From positions 2,542,001-2,606,000 of the forward strand of contig NC_089185.1 in assembly GCF_947507565.1 (NCBI RefSeq): a stretch of 64,000 bases of DNA, written 5' to 3'. The stretch is from Oscarella lobularis. Taxonomy: Eukaryota > Porifera > Homoscleromorpha > Homosclerophorida > Oscarellidae. The notes beneath the pieces were generated by a model that searched no databases, had not been told where the DNA came from, and saw only the letters and a list, made by a program, of their open reading frames with translations. Positions 1-13,400 of this stretch are shown here, piece after piece. The position numbers were made by a program, and so were the translations under genes. Positions within the stretch are counted from its first letter, which is position 1. Each line of letters starts with the position of its first letter.

Positions 1-3000
1 GCTGGAGCACAAGGGTCTTCTGCGCGCTTCAGTTGATTTGGTTTTTGTGTACGTAAAAGTAATAAGGCAGCTGCTGTCAATGAAACCTGACGAGAAATTG
101 GATCCTGAAAATAAGAAGCTTTTTTGTGAGCAACAAATAAAGACAGCTGCAAAAAGCCTTTGCGAGTGGATCCGGTTGGCTTATGCAAGTAACAGGAGAT
201 CAGATGCAAAGATGATTCATAATCAAATCAAGGTTTGTATATTTTTCCTACTTATTAATTAAATTAAAGTATGTTTTCAGGTCTGGACTTTTATGGTCCA
301 ATGCGAAACTTTGCCTCAGGACTTGCAAGAAGTGTGGGAGGCGCATTTTAGGGAGAAACTTACAGAAACGCTTAGAAAAGTAGCATGAGACACGATGGAC
401 ATTACGCTGTTACATGATGTTTTTCTTGTAGCACAACGAGGAGGAAGTTGTCCAAGCCTACTATGATTTAGATGAATCGGAAAGCCACTCAGTTGTCACT
501 GATTCCTTTGATAGTGTATTAGATACAGCAATGATGAAGATTCTCAATGTAAGCTTAATTGAATAAAGAAACGTACGTTCCCTTGAAAGTGGTTTGATAG
601 CAAAGCGGCGACGAAGAAGCGGTGTTCCAAAGTCTCATTAGGGCGACTACTGTTTCCGGAAAGAAAAGCATCCTTTCTCGCCGCCATCTTAAGTCGATGT
701 TTGAAAAGAAAAGTCCTCCGGTAACTGCTAGTGACGAGGAAGTGTTCAGTAGCCTACTCACTTGGCCAGTGTGGGTTCGGTTTCTGGATGTTTCGGGTAT
801 GTACTTCTATTGTACGAGTATCTTTTTACGAATAAATGTTTTTTTCTGCGTCGTAGACAAAGTTTTGACTCAATCCGGCGATGATTTCGTACGCCAACTG
901 ACTCGAGCTAAAACAGTGCTCGGTGAATACGTCCAGCGAATTGTTTCGGGCGCGGTTACTGTGGAGCAGTTGCACTTCATGTCGACCAACGAGAAAAAAC
1001 TTTTGAAACTGTGCAGTAAGATGGACCTCAAAGCCGATGGCTGCCTTGAAGCCAAAGCGAAAGTAGCGCTCAAAAGTCGGAGAGAAGAATTTAAAGCTTT
1101 TCAAAATAAGGAAGCGCTCGTCAAGCATTTTGTCGGAACCTGCCAGAATCTGGGAAGCGGTAGGTCATTTTAGTCCTTTGTAATTATTTATATTTTATAC
1201 GTTAAAAGTTTTCACCGCGGACATGCTTTTACCCTAGAGCTATTGTCAAACGCTTAGACGTTATGCTCGGGTATTCCTTTAACCGCCAGTGTTTTTCTTA
1301 GTTGTGTCGGAGGGTCACAAGTTGCGGTACGGGGCCGACGTTTCACGCTTGTCCATATCTGAACTTGCCGTTACTAAAGGCGGTTCCGTTAAGGTTGTCT
1401 ACTTCAACCTGCCAGACGACATGAATCGCTTCATCGAGCCATTGGATGATGTGAAAGAATGTGTGATTTTTCAGAAGATATTTAAGGACTACGGAGATCG
1501 TCTTCGAGAGACGAGAAAAAGGAGTGGCGATGCGGCAACAGCGTTGAAACTTGAAGAAGTTATAATGGAAGTCGTACAGCCTGCCTTCGACGTCTGGGAT
1601 GATTGGTGTCAATCTGTAGTTGATGGGTCTATAACTCTTGAAGACGTGTCAACCCTGTTTGGTAGCATAATTGAGAACAAGGAGCATCTGAAGAAAGAAC
1701 TCAATTTAATGCAAAGGAGGGCATTAGGAGATGAAGATGTCGTTTCAGAAAGGGTCACTCAGATAACACAATTCGCTGCTCTCAACAAAGTTTCTGATGC
1801 TGCACGTGCTGTAGACCGCGTCCGCCTAGCTTTGGGAATACTTGAATCGTTTCCCTCTATTGAAAGGATTCTCTCTCAGGTTTCACGTTGTCTGCCAGTT
1901 GTATCTAGTAATTATAGTAACCACATGTCTTTGTCTTGTTAACAGAGTTCGTCTGATTTTCACGAGCAACCGCTGACTGCCATCAGTTCGGACGTCGTCT
2001 CCGCTAGCAGGTTCTTATCTGAGAGGAAACCTTCTGAGATTCAATGCTTAAATCAATTTTCTGATTGCTATTTGCTTATTAAATGGATTCGAGAAGAAAT
2101 AAGAGGTAAGACCCCTGTAATCGTACCCTCATCTGCATGGCTCACTTTTGCTTAGAATGGAGAGAACTTGAAACTTTCGTTGAGCTGGCTGGAACGAGAT
2201 CAAGCGCTGAAGGAGATTACGAAGCTATGAAGGTGGCACATCTTAGAGCAGCCTGTGTCGGCTTTTCCGCTTTTTTGTTCGAAATCGACGAGGACGCTTC
2301 GCTGTCGGATCTACAGGAAGCGTGCATAACTGTATTCAGAAAGTTGGAGCGCGACAGCAAAATACCAGCGAAATGGAGCTCCTCTCAAGACTGTCTTCGA
2401 GAGTTTGAAGCGATGAAAAAGTCACTAGGATCTGTTGAAATCACGTCCTTCTCTCAAGTCGAAGAGATAAATTCTCGCGGGAAATACACGGTCGAATGTC
2501 AATCCGAGACTGATAGTCCTCACGAAATTTCAGACTGCATCTATCTGAATATCGGTTCTGAAGTCGGCGGCAAAACGGAGCCGAAGCGTCGCAGTCTAAG
2601 CGACTTGCAGGATCTTCAGAGCAAGCTGATTCTCATTTCGGGACCCAACAGCGAACGAAGGAGCGAAGTGAACGTCTTCGTCGATACGCTGGAGAGCGCG
2701 ATGCGCTTGGCGACGAATCTGCTTGCCCTCTGCCGATCGGGACACGTGGGATACTTGACGTGGAGCCGTTCTTTTGACTGCGTATCGCCTCTCGATCACG
2801 CGGACGACACCGACGGCGATAGTCCTGCGAAGAGAATTGACGAATTGTTAGAGCGAATGCGAGGTGTCGCTAGCGGCATGGAACGAGATTTGAAAAACTG
2901 GAAGCAGAAGATGGCTGGCATGCGATCGCAGTACTATTATCTCAACTATTTCTCCACATCTCAACTCTTGATCTTGAGCAAAGAACTGGGCAGCGTTGCT

Positions 3001-6000
3001 CGCGACGAGAGCCGATCGTCGGAATCTTTGCCAGCGCATGCCTATGCGCTCTTGGACGGCATCAAGTCGAACGTCACCGCCGACGAAGTCGCTTCTTGTC
3101 TACGGAAAGAGAAAGAGGAAGAGGAAGAGGCGACGGAGGACTCATACCAGTTGTCATCACTGCAGCAGTTTAGTGAACAAAAGAGCGCACCGGTTTTTGA
3201 GAGTGATTTTGACGGCGACTTTTCCGGCGCATTTGATGACGACGATGGCTGGGACGTTGGTGCGGAAACTTCCGCCCTCGACTCTTTCTTTCAAAACCGC
3301 GAGCCAGTTACTTCGTCTCCCTCTGAGCACTCGGACTCTGTCAAGGATACGATGTTCGATATCGAGAACAAGAACTACCTTTCGTTCTCGCGTCTCGGCA
3401 AGTTTCTAGAACAGCTCTCGCAGAAGGCGTCTCGTCCGCCGCTTCGAGTCTTTCCTTCGAGTCACTTAAAACTCGGTTATCCTAATTTGGTCGTCGTTCC
3501 CAGAGCAGAACTTCTCGCTTCTATTCTACGCTTCTACATGTCGGAAACGGATGCCGAGGCTCCCTTGCCTTCGGCCGAAGAAGTCCTTTTGTGCTCCTCC
3601 TCGACGACGACCGTCGAGGACGTGTGTCTATTTTGGAGACGAGCCATCAAAGATCCGAGTCAAGGACGTTTATTCTGTCTCGCCGGCGCTGATCAGTTGA
3701 GTTACGAGGTGAGCCGAGAAGCGGTCGACGATCTGAATCACCTCGGCCAAGGACTCGCTGAAGAACGCGGCGATAAGTATCGTCTCGTTATCATATGCTC
3801 AGCAGAAAACGAGGACAAGTCGTACATGGTCTCAGCACTAGATCAGCATCGGAGGCACCGGTTGCCTACACCAACCGCCGCAGAAATAGAGGACTACTTG
3901 AAGAAACAGTTCCAACGAGGTCCAGGGCAGCGTCTTCACACTGCTCTAAACACGATGTGGACTCCAGCTGCGCAGAAGCTGGATCCTGAGCAGTCTTGCG
4001 TGCGCGTCGTGTACTCAACTCGGGCTGGAGTGGGAAAGTCACTTTTCATTGACCGTATGGCGGAGAATCTCGCGTCTATACCGAATAACAGAGGCGGCGA
4101 TAACTTGAGAATAACGCTTCCTCTTCACGAGATATCGGTGAACGTCGACGTCGTTTTGGAGTCGTTGAAGCAGTCGTTTCCTAGTCCCAAGCAGAATCTC
4201 TCTCGACTAATTCATCTCGACATATCCCCGTCTGTGAAGTTCGGCCTCGATCATTTCCTTTTCAATCTGCTCGTTTTGGGACAGGTGACCGACTCGGCTG
4301 GCCACGTTTGGCGCAGACGATTCACGGACATGTACGTCTTGGAATGCACGTGGACTGCAGACCCCGAATCGTCCAAAGATGCGAGATCGAAAAAATTCGA
4401 GCAACTTCTACCCATCGTTTCTCAGCATTCTCCCGCAGAGGTTCTTGCCGAGCTCAATCGAGGACGAAAATCCGGACGCGAAGTCGAGTTTGGCCAGTTG
4501 GGATCGGAGCATTTCCAGAGAGCGTTTCAGTATCTTTATCGCTTGAACGCCGGAGAAAACCTGACTTGGTTTGCGTTCTCTCGCGAAGATTTGACTGGTG
4601 AAGATGAAAGTCAGATCGCAAAGCGTCTGCAAACGATCTTGAGCAACTGCGGCGTTCGAGATCCCTCGTGGGCGGTGGTTCGTCATTTCGTCACGTTTCT
4701 CGGCAGTCAAATGCGAGACGCCGAGCTCAACGTCTTTTGCGATCCGCAACTCTGTGGCCAGGATTTGCCGGGCTTCAAAGTTTTTGTCCTAAAACTTTTA
4801 ATCGAAATGTCTCGTGATTTTTCGACGCCATCACTAGACGTTGATCTGAGCAGAGTCGAAGATCCAGGAAATCTCGCTCAGTATCGGGTCCGAAGCTGGG
4901 AGCACACACCGCATCCCTATCTCTTCTTCAACGAAGATCGCCAGTCAATAACTTTTATCGGTCTGCAAATAACGCGAAATGGCCAACTGATGGATTCGAG
5001 GGGAGGACGAGTTCTTCAAAGTCAAATAATGACGCGCGATCTGAGCACCGCTTTGCACACCCAACGCTTCCGACTTCAAGAAAACTACGAAAACTGGTCC
5101 AAGAATAAAAAAATCGAGGCTCTTTGCAAGGTCATGGGACTGAAAAAGGAATTCGATCCGGATTCAAGCTACGAACTTACAGTGGACAACCTTACTAAAA
5201 TAATGGCTATTCACATGCGATTTCGATGCGGAATCCCCGTCGTCGTCATGGGCGAAACGGGTTGCGGAAAGACGCGTCTCATACGCTACATGTGCGCTCT
5301 TCAGGCGCAGGAGAAAGGCTGCAAGAACATGCTGCTGATGAAAGTCCACGGCGGCGTGACGAGACAAGACGTTATTGACAAAGTTGAAACGGCCCAGAAA
5401 CTGGCGCAGAGAAATAGTCGAGAGAGCATGAAAACGGTTCTGTTTTTCGACGAGGCGAACACGACAGACGCCGTCGGTCTTATCAAGGAAATCATGTGCG
5501 ATGGAAGAGTGAACGGTCGTCCAATAGTCGGACTCGGAAAGGATCTTCACGTTATAGCAGCCTGTAATCCTTACAGGAAGCACACCGACGTCATGATAGA
5601 GAAGCTGGAGTCCGCGGGACTGGGATACCACGTTCGAACCGGTGACACCGAGGATCGTTTGGGTGATATTCCCCTGAGGCAGCTAGTGTACCGAGTGCAT
5701 CCTTTGCCAGACAGTATGAAGGCTTTGGTGTGGGATTTCGGTCAGTTAGATTCGACCGGTGAAAGGCTCTATATCCGACAGATCGTCTCTCGACACGTCC
5801 AGGTAGATAAATCTCTGCCCAATGTGCCTGGATTTATCGACGTAGTCACGAACATTCTCGCTGCGTGTCAAACGTTCATGCGACAGCGAAGCGACGAGTG
5901 CAGTTTCGTCAGTCTGAGAGACGTCGAGCGCGCCATGCGAATAATGGTCTGGTTTTACGATCTCCGAGACGTTCTCGACGAGTGCATTAAAGAGCAATAT

Positions 6001-7375
6001 AAGAAGCGACTCGTGGATAGTGACGACAGCCAGCCTCTCGACTCGTTGACTCGTGCCCTGGTGCTGTCTCTCGGTGTAAGCTACTACGCTCGACTCGAGA
6101 ACCGTCGCCATTTTCTCCGCTCAATCAGCGGTTACTTTCGTTCGCCCTGTCGTCTCCTCGAGGGTCAGATCCAGATTAGCGAGGAAATTGAGCACTGTCA
6201 AACAGCATTTCTGGACGAGCTCGATCTTCCTCCGAAGATTGGTCGAAATCACGCTCTCAAAGAAAACGTCTTCATGATGGTCGTGTGCATCGATTTGCGC
6301 ATTCCTCTGTTTCTCGTCGGCAAACCGGGTAGCTCGAAATCGCTCGCTAAGGACGTCGTCAAGAACGCGATGCGCGGCGATCTTTCGAACCGGAAGTTGT
6401 TCAAACGACTCAAGCAGGTGCATATGGTGTCGTACCAATGCAGTCCTCTCTCTACTGCGGACGGAATTATCAGTACGTTCAACCAGTGTCAGAAGATGCA
6501 GCAGGAGAATGATCTGGACAAGTTTGTTGCTTGCGTTGTGCTGGACGAAGTTGGCCTAGCCGAGGATTCGCCGCGGCTTCCCTTGAAAGCTTTACATCCG
6601 TTATTGGATGATGGAACGGCCGGCGCAGATGATGACGTTGAGAAAGAAGGTAAGTGTGATACACTAAGAGGAGGGGGAGGAGCAAGAGGGAAGAAGGGCC
6701 CATGCACACAGTCTCTTTATAAAGTATTGTCTGACTTGTATGCTTTATAGCTTGCTCCTAGATTAGTGTGCACGAAAGTTACTTTACATTCACTGCGTTT
6801 TCTTTTAGACGGTTCTAACCGTGTTGCTTTTGTTGGCATCTCCAATTGGGCACTTGATCCCGCCAAAATGAATCGCGGCATCTTAGTGCAGAGAGAAGTG
6901 CCAACGGGCGACGAGCTCGTTGTGAGCGCCGAAGGGATATGCAGCACTGACGAGCGAGCGCAAGCTCATCTAAAGCCACACGTCGCTGGCATGGCTAAAG
7001 CTTACTTGGAGATTTATAATAGTCCGAAGAAGGACGAAAAGGAGTTTTTTGGATTGAGAGATTTTTATAGGCAAGTGGATTTTGCCTATATCTGCTCTTG
7101 CTCTAATGTTTATTTCTTTAGTTTGGTCAAAATGGTTTTTTCGTTCTGCAAAAGGACTGGCGAACCTCCTACGTGGAACCAGTTTGAACATGCAATTAAA
7201 CGCAATTTCGGAGGCTTAGAAACGGTCGATTGCGTCGGAATTTTTCAGCGCTTCATCAGTCTCAAAACCGACAACGAAACGAAGAGCGAGAACGCCGCCG
7301 ATAGCAGCGAAACCGTTTCCGAGAACTCAGACATCGCTGAACTTCGTTTTGACGACGACGACGACGACGACGACG

Positions 7376-7433
<58 letters not shown>

Positions 7434-10400
7434 GAACCTGTTCCAGGACGACGCCGACGAGAAGAACCTGGACGAGGACGATGTTAACCAGTGCCTCGAC
7501 GAGGTCGAAGAAGTCGCTGAAATTTTCGAAACTGTCGTCAAGAAAGGTTCGACGTTGTCTTCGTCACTCGTTTTAAATTCAAGTCCCGCTGGTTTGATTC
7601 GCGCCAACTTGGGCACGGCGGATCATTCCGACGAAGACGATGAAAGTCGATACCTTTTATTGCTGACTGAAAACTACGCCGCTCTCAACATTGTCAGGCA
7701 AGAGTTTCTGGTCAACGATCAACCGGTCATTATTTTCGGAAGCAGCTTTTCGAAAGATCAGGAATATACTCAAATCTGCCGAAATATCAATCGCATCAAA
7801 GTCTGCATGGCAACGGGACGCACCGTCGTACTACTGAATCTCGAGAAGCTGTACGAGAGTCTCTACGACGCTCTGAATCAGTACTACGTGCATCACGGCG
7901 GGCAAAAGTTCGTCGATCTCGGCTTGGGCAGTCATCGCGTCAAATGCCAGGTCCACGACAAATTTCGTCTAATTCTGATAGCGGATCGAGAGGTCGTCTA
8001 TAACGATTACCCGATTCCCTTGATTAATCGCATGGAAAAACATTTCCTCGCCATGTCGTCGATTCTCACGCGTCAAGAACAGAGACGTGTGGAGAGAATT
8101 ACCGAATGGGTCAAACAGTTTGCTGACGTCAATTCGTCTTTGCGAGTATTGGACAGCCGAAAGCGAATTTCATTCCGAGTCGAAGACGCTTTTGTCGGCT
8201 ATCATCCCGACGCCGTTGCGACGGTCGTTCTTCGAGTGTCCCATCGACTGTCGTCGCAGGGAATCGACGAGACTCGGATGCTACGTGCCGCCTACGACGC
8301 GATGCTCCAGTGCGCAACGCCGGACGCAGTCGCTCGTCTGTCGACGTCGGCTATTCGCGAGCAAGCGTCCGAGTTGTGGGACGTCTATTTTACGAGTCAG
8401 AATCACTCGAGTCTCGCCGATTTCGTCGAGAACGCCTTGGACTCTTGTCGTAGCGAGAACGGACTTCTCATTCAAGTTACGACTCATTCGCGACTTCTCT
8501 CGAGCGATGACGCGGCTGAAGTGGGAAAGAGAATCGGTTTTTCGGCTGACTGCGTGTCTTTGCAGCAGTTTGACACGGAGCACCAGTTCGCCGCGAGGAT
8601 TCGCGATTTTTACGCGCTTCGACCCGAAAACGAGGCGCTGCTGATTATTCTTTGCGAATCTGGCGACGTGAACGGTGATTTGGTGGCGTGCGCTCGCTAT
8701 GTGGTGCAAGAGGAGCGACAGGACGCCGAAACTCGCGTGTCAGAGGCGGAGGGGGCCCCGTTGGGGAAACACGTTGTGTTCGTGATACATTTGCCTCGCA
8801 TTGCCGGCGGGTGTTTCGTAGGATTTCAAGGAGGCGCTTGGACCGAGACTCACATCGACGATCTGAGACCGGCTAATCAGGCTAAGGAGCCTTCTATAAC
8901 ATCGCTGGTAGGACGAAAGATAAGCGAGTTGCTGGACGATGGCGAAGAGACTCCTGTCGTTGAAAGAGAACGTGATGGTAGCTATGAGGAAGAAAGCGGT
9001 CATTTGAGCGACGCCGAAGCGACTGAAATGTTGGCTGAGGCAAATGACGCAGAAACAGAAGATGTCAAGGGATCAGATGAGACAGAAGCAGACTGGCAGA
9101 CAATGCAAGCTATGGCTGAATCGGAAAAGATAACAGAGGCTGAGTCAGAAGGAGAAGACGAAGACAACGCAGAGAACGAAAGCAGAAAAGACACTGTGAA
9201 AGAGGTAGAGGGAAAGAAAGAGGATGAAGATGACGAATACACAGGAACGCAAATGAAAGGCGAAGGAAAAGAGGACGAAGAAGGCGAAGAGGAAAATTAC
9301 GCAAAAACGCAAATAGCAGGAGAAGAAGAGGAAGACAGTATCGAAGAGAAAGAAGACGAAATTGAAGTGCCATCCTCTTCTGAGCGTCGTGGCGACGCCG
9401 TTCTCAGCGGAGCCACTCTTCTCCGATCTTGCCTACACGGTGCGACGAGTCGTTTGGACGACGACGAAGCTTCGGCGTCGTTCGAGTTCGCCAATCGACG
9501 TCTGAATTCACTCTTGGTTCTTATTCCGGAAGACGAGACGTGCGTAACCGGTCACCGTCCTTTCTACCGCGAAATTCGACGTCGAATCGTCGATCTTCTA
9601 CGCGAGAGGGAAGAACGCATGGGAGAAGAAAACGCTACAGGCTGGGTAAAGAACGAAGCTCTCAATCCCAGCGGCATACAAGCGGGCGGCACGTTTCGTC
9701 ACTCGCTTTGGCTTAAGATCGTCAACATTGTCACGCCAATTTTTTCGGAGATTATAGCTTCCATAGACTGTGATGCTAATTTGAGTTTGCTAACGGACAG
9801 CACAGCGAAGTGGATATCAGACTTGTGGATGAAAATTTTCGCTAGCCGACAGCTGCTTCATCTGTGTTATGAGGACTTTATCTCTCCGACCGAACAGCAG
9901 CCCCGTCAGAGAATTTTAGTTCACGGATCAGGTTACCAGGGTCACTCTTTTCGAGCCAAGTTTCCTTTCTCGAAGCTGGCTAAGGAAACTGTTGATGGCA
10001 TGATGACGGAAGCCAAGCGTTTGGAAGGTAATTAATTGACTTCGTTGTAATGTTCAGCACCTCTAAACTTTTCCTTGATTAAAGGCCGCGAACGATTGGA
10101 TAGGACTTTGCAGCGCCTGTTTAAGGATTCACCGTTGGGAGTTTTAATCAAGAAGACAACGGCTTCAAATCCGAAAAAGCGACGGGAGCTGGCTGAAAGA
10201 TACCTGTTTGATTTCGTTCACATGGTTTACAATCCGATCAATGACGAAGATTTTCTGGTTTGTTTGAGAAAGAGTCTAATTTCTTTTCTTTTTTGAGGTT
10301 TTCGTTACAGATGGTAAGTGAAGCTGTGGTTGGTTCGCTTCGAGAACTGACTTCGGCTCGCGACGTTGATTCTTTGACCTTGGAACACGTCGCCCGTTCG

Positions 10401-13400
10401 TCCGCTGAGTTAACGATTCCGGCGATTCACGTGGCTTACGACCACGTTCAGAGTCGCTTGAAATGTTTTGCTGAATTGATTCGACTTGATCCTCACGTGA
10501 TTAGGCAGGTCTGCCATCAAAAGGGGCTTGAAACGAGCAAGGAAATGGTTAGTGCGTCTTTGCACTGTTCGTCTTCTAGCGCTGTTGCTTTTTTGCAGAA
10601 TTTAGATGCCTTCGCCTTCCGCGAATATCTTCAGGAATTGTGTCCAAAAATCGAGGATCTCGTTTATTCTAACACGAGGCGCGAATGGTTGGAAAAAGTT
10701 CAAGAAGCTAGACCGTGCATAGAAACGTGGTTGGCGTTGCCTTTCGACTCAACCTCGCTCCGACACCGAGCGGAAATGTGCTCAGAGATAAAGTCAGTGT
10801 ACAATAGAACCTTTTCCTCGTACAGCTGTCATAGTTTTTTTATATATCTAGAAACGTGTGGATCAAAGTGTCTGTCATTCGCCTTTTCTTTTATCACACG
10901 AGTGCGGCAACAGAGAAAGGTGCGAGGTCATCTGTTGGGGAAGCCGGACGAAAGTTGTGGACGGTAAGCTTTTGCGTCACGATCGCCATCTCTGTCATCT
11001 TTATATGTCTGCTTTAGACGTTCAAAGATAAAGATCCTGATTTTGCCTCTGAATCAACCTTGCAAGTCGTACTAGATATTTTAAACGAAACCAGTCAGCA
11101 CTGCTCAAAGGAATTTTATCGGTTCGCTTACAGTTCCTTCACTTCCTCTAATTGAGCTTTTTATCTCTGCAGCTCTAGCGAGACGATCTGTTCACTGTGT
11201 GGCAGCAACTGGGCGGATCCCATTCAGCTGTCTTGCAGCCACGTCTTTTGCCGCCGTTGCATCAAAAATCGATTTGAAACCGAAAACCAACGTTCATGCT
11301 CTAGCTGCGACAAGAAAGTTCCGGATGGCTTTGACATTGAAAAACCGTCTGAAATTTTGTGAGTTTTTCACGTACCGCTTGACCTGTTAATCATGCCTCA
11401 TTTCTCTGTATAGTGTTCACAGAAATACTGCCTTTTCTTTGCTACGCGCTGGCTGCACGTCCTTTTTTATGGACTTGGTCTCCGTGTACAGTTTCGACGA
11501 GACGCGCAGTTCTCCTCAACCTGGCCTCATCCGTCTTCTCATGAGGCTTGTCACCGGGGGCGAAAAAGCGATGATGACGAGAGCTTTCTCTCCCTTCCGC
11601 ACGGACGCAGTAGATAGGTCGCCGGTTGTTCGTTCCTTTATTCTTCAGCTTCTACTTCGATACAGGTAGGCGAGTCTCCATATGCATGGAATCAATTTAC
11701 TAATGTCTTTTTGCTTACAGTAAAGAGACGATAAACTACATTGAAGAGTACTTGTCAAGTGCAAAGCTAGCCGTTCGAATGTACAGTGAAGAACCTGACA
11801 ACAAAATAGCGGAGCAAAATGAGGAAGAACTGGCCGTCGTGTTTGTTCAATGCTTCGAAGTGAGTTCAACCAGTAAAAGTGTCTTTGGTTCACTTGAGAA
11901 CCTTTCGTTCTCTAGGATTCAATTTCTCGTGTGGCCAATCGCGACCGAGATCGCTTTATGAAGGCAGTCGCGTGGCAGATACGGTTCTGCTTGAATAATT
12001 TTCGCGACGAAAATCGCCTGCACTACCTTCAAGCGGTGGCGGCGGCGCGCTTCGTCCTTTGTGTCGCCGCCGAATGCATCGGTCGCGTGCTGAACGAGCC
12101 TTCCGCTGCCAGATCTACTATTCACTCGCAACTCGCAGAATTATTCGCGCAAACGAAAGAGTTGTGCGAGACTTGGACCGACTCTAATCTTCATTTTTTC
12201 TTACTGAAGCAACTCGTCAAACGAGAGGGAATAGACGTTCTTGCGAAGCTTCGTCAGGTCTACGGTTTGGAGTGGTTGGAGAATCTCATTCCTCAGCAAG
12301 CAGAGGTAAATGAAAAAGGATTTTGTTGCTTTATTTCAGTTTCTAATTTTATTGCAGCACCAAGACGTCATTCCAGACTACTGCGTTGTTATTGGACCTT
12401 CGTATCAAGATGTGCGCGAAGCGGTCGCTCGAGCTGCGTTGACTGGCCCGGCGACTGGTCTTACTGATGCTATTCAGGTTTCTAAGCATTTATACCGCGT
12501 AACTTTTTGAGAGACGATACCTCGTTTTTCTGTATAGGCTCTTTCTCTCGACGTCAAAGCTACCAGCAAAACGACGTTTCTTCTACTGGCGTTGTATCGT
12601 GAAGTGACAATGAGGCGAACGTCGACGGATTGGGACTCGCCTTCCCATGAAAGAGTAAGAACTTTCTCTCTTCAAAACACCCGTTTCCTGACTTCTTTTG
12701 CGTTTGTATTCTACAGTTTCGAGTTTCTCTGAAGGAGCACTTCGATGTCTCTGGGACACTTCCCCATTGGGCTCGACCGATCGCCACACAGCTGATTGAA
12801 AATGTGTTGGGCGGAGATCGGGCGCCCGCCGCTCTGGTCGTCAAGCCGGATCAGTCTCTTCAGACGAGAGCAATAGCAACGGTGGCCGTTCACGCAAGAA
12901 TCGCTCTCGAGTCTTCCGTCGATACTGGCAACGAGCTCATGGCTTTCCTTCGTCGCCTTCTCAAAGAACCTCACCAATTTGTCGTAAGAATGAGAAAGAC
13001 GTGCATGAGGTTTATAGAGGTTCTTTATGATTTGTGAATAGAACTCCTATTTGCCTACTATGCCGGAGGACAACTTCTTGGCTGTTAAAGGCGTTGCAAA
13101 AGGGGGCGAGGGAACCAAGTGGCATAGTGCGTACATATTTCTGTCTGAGTAATTTTTGACCGTTTTCGGTTATTTATTTTTTTTCATTTGACAGCGTGTC
13201 CAAATGGGCATCCGTACTTTATTGACAACGTAAGAATGCCTAGCCAATGTTTGTGCATGCGAAAACACGTCTATGTAGTGTGGTCGTCCAATGGAGAAAA
13301 GTCAATGTTCTTGTGGAGCACAAATTGGAGGCGAAGGGTCGGTTCTTGCACCGAAAAACGTCGTTGGAGCGAGAACGTGAGAAAGTTATAATGTATCTGC

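Noticed and set aside
7349-7576. Plus-strand open frame made of Thr/Ala runs
   Set aside because: It is an out-of-frame reading of the GAC microsatellite inside the RNF213 coding exon.
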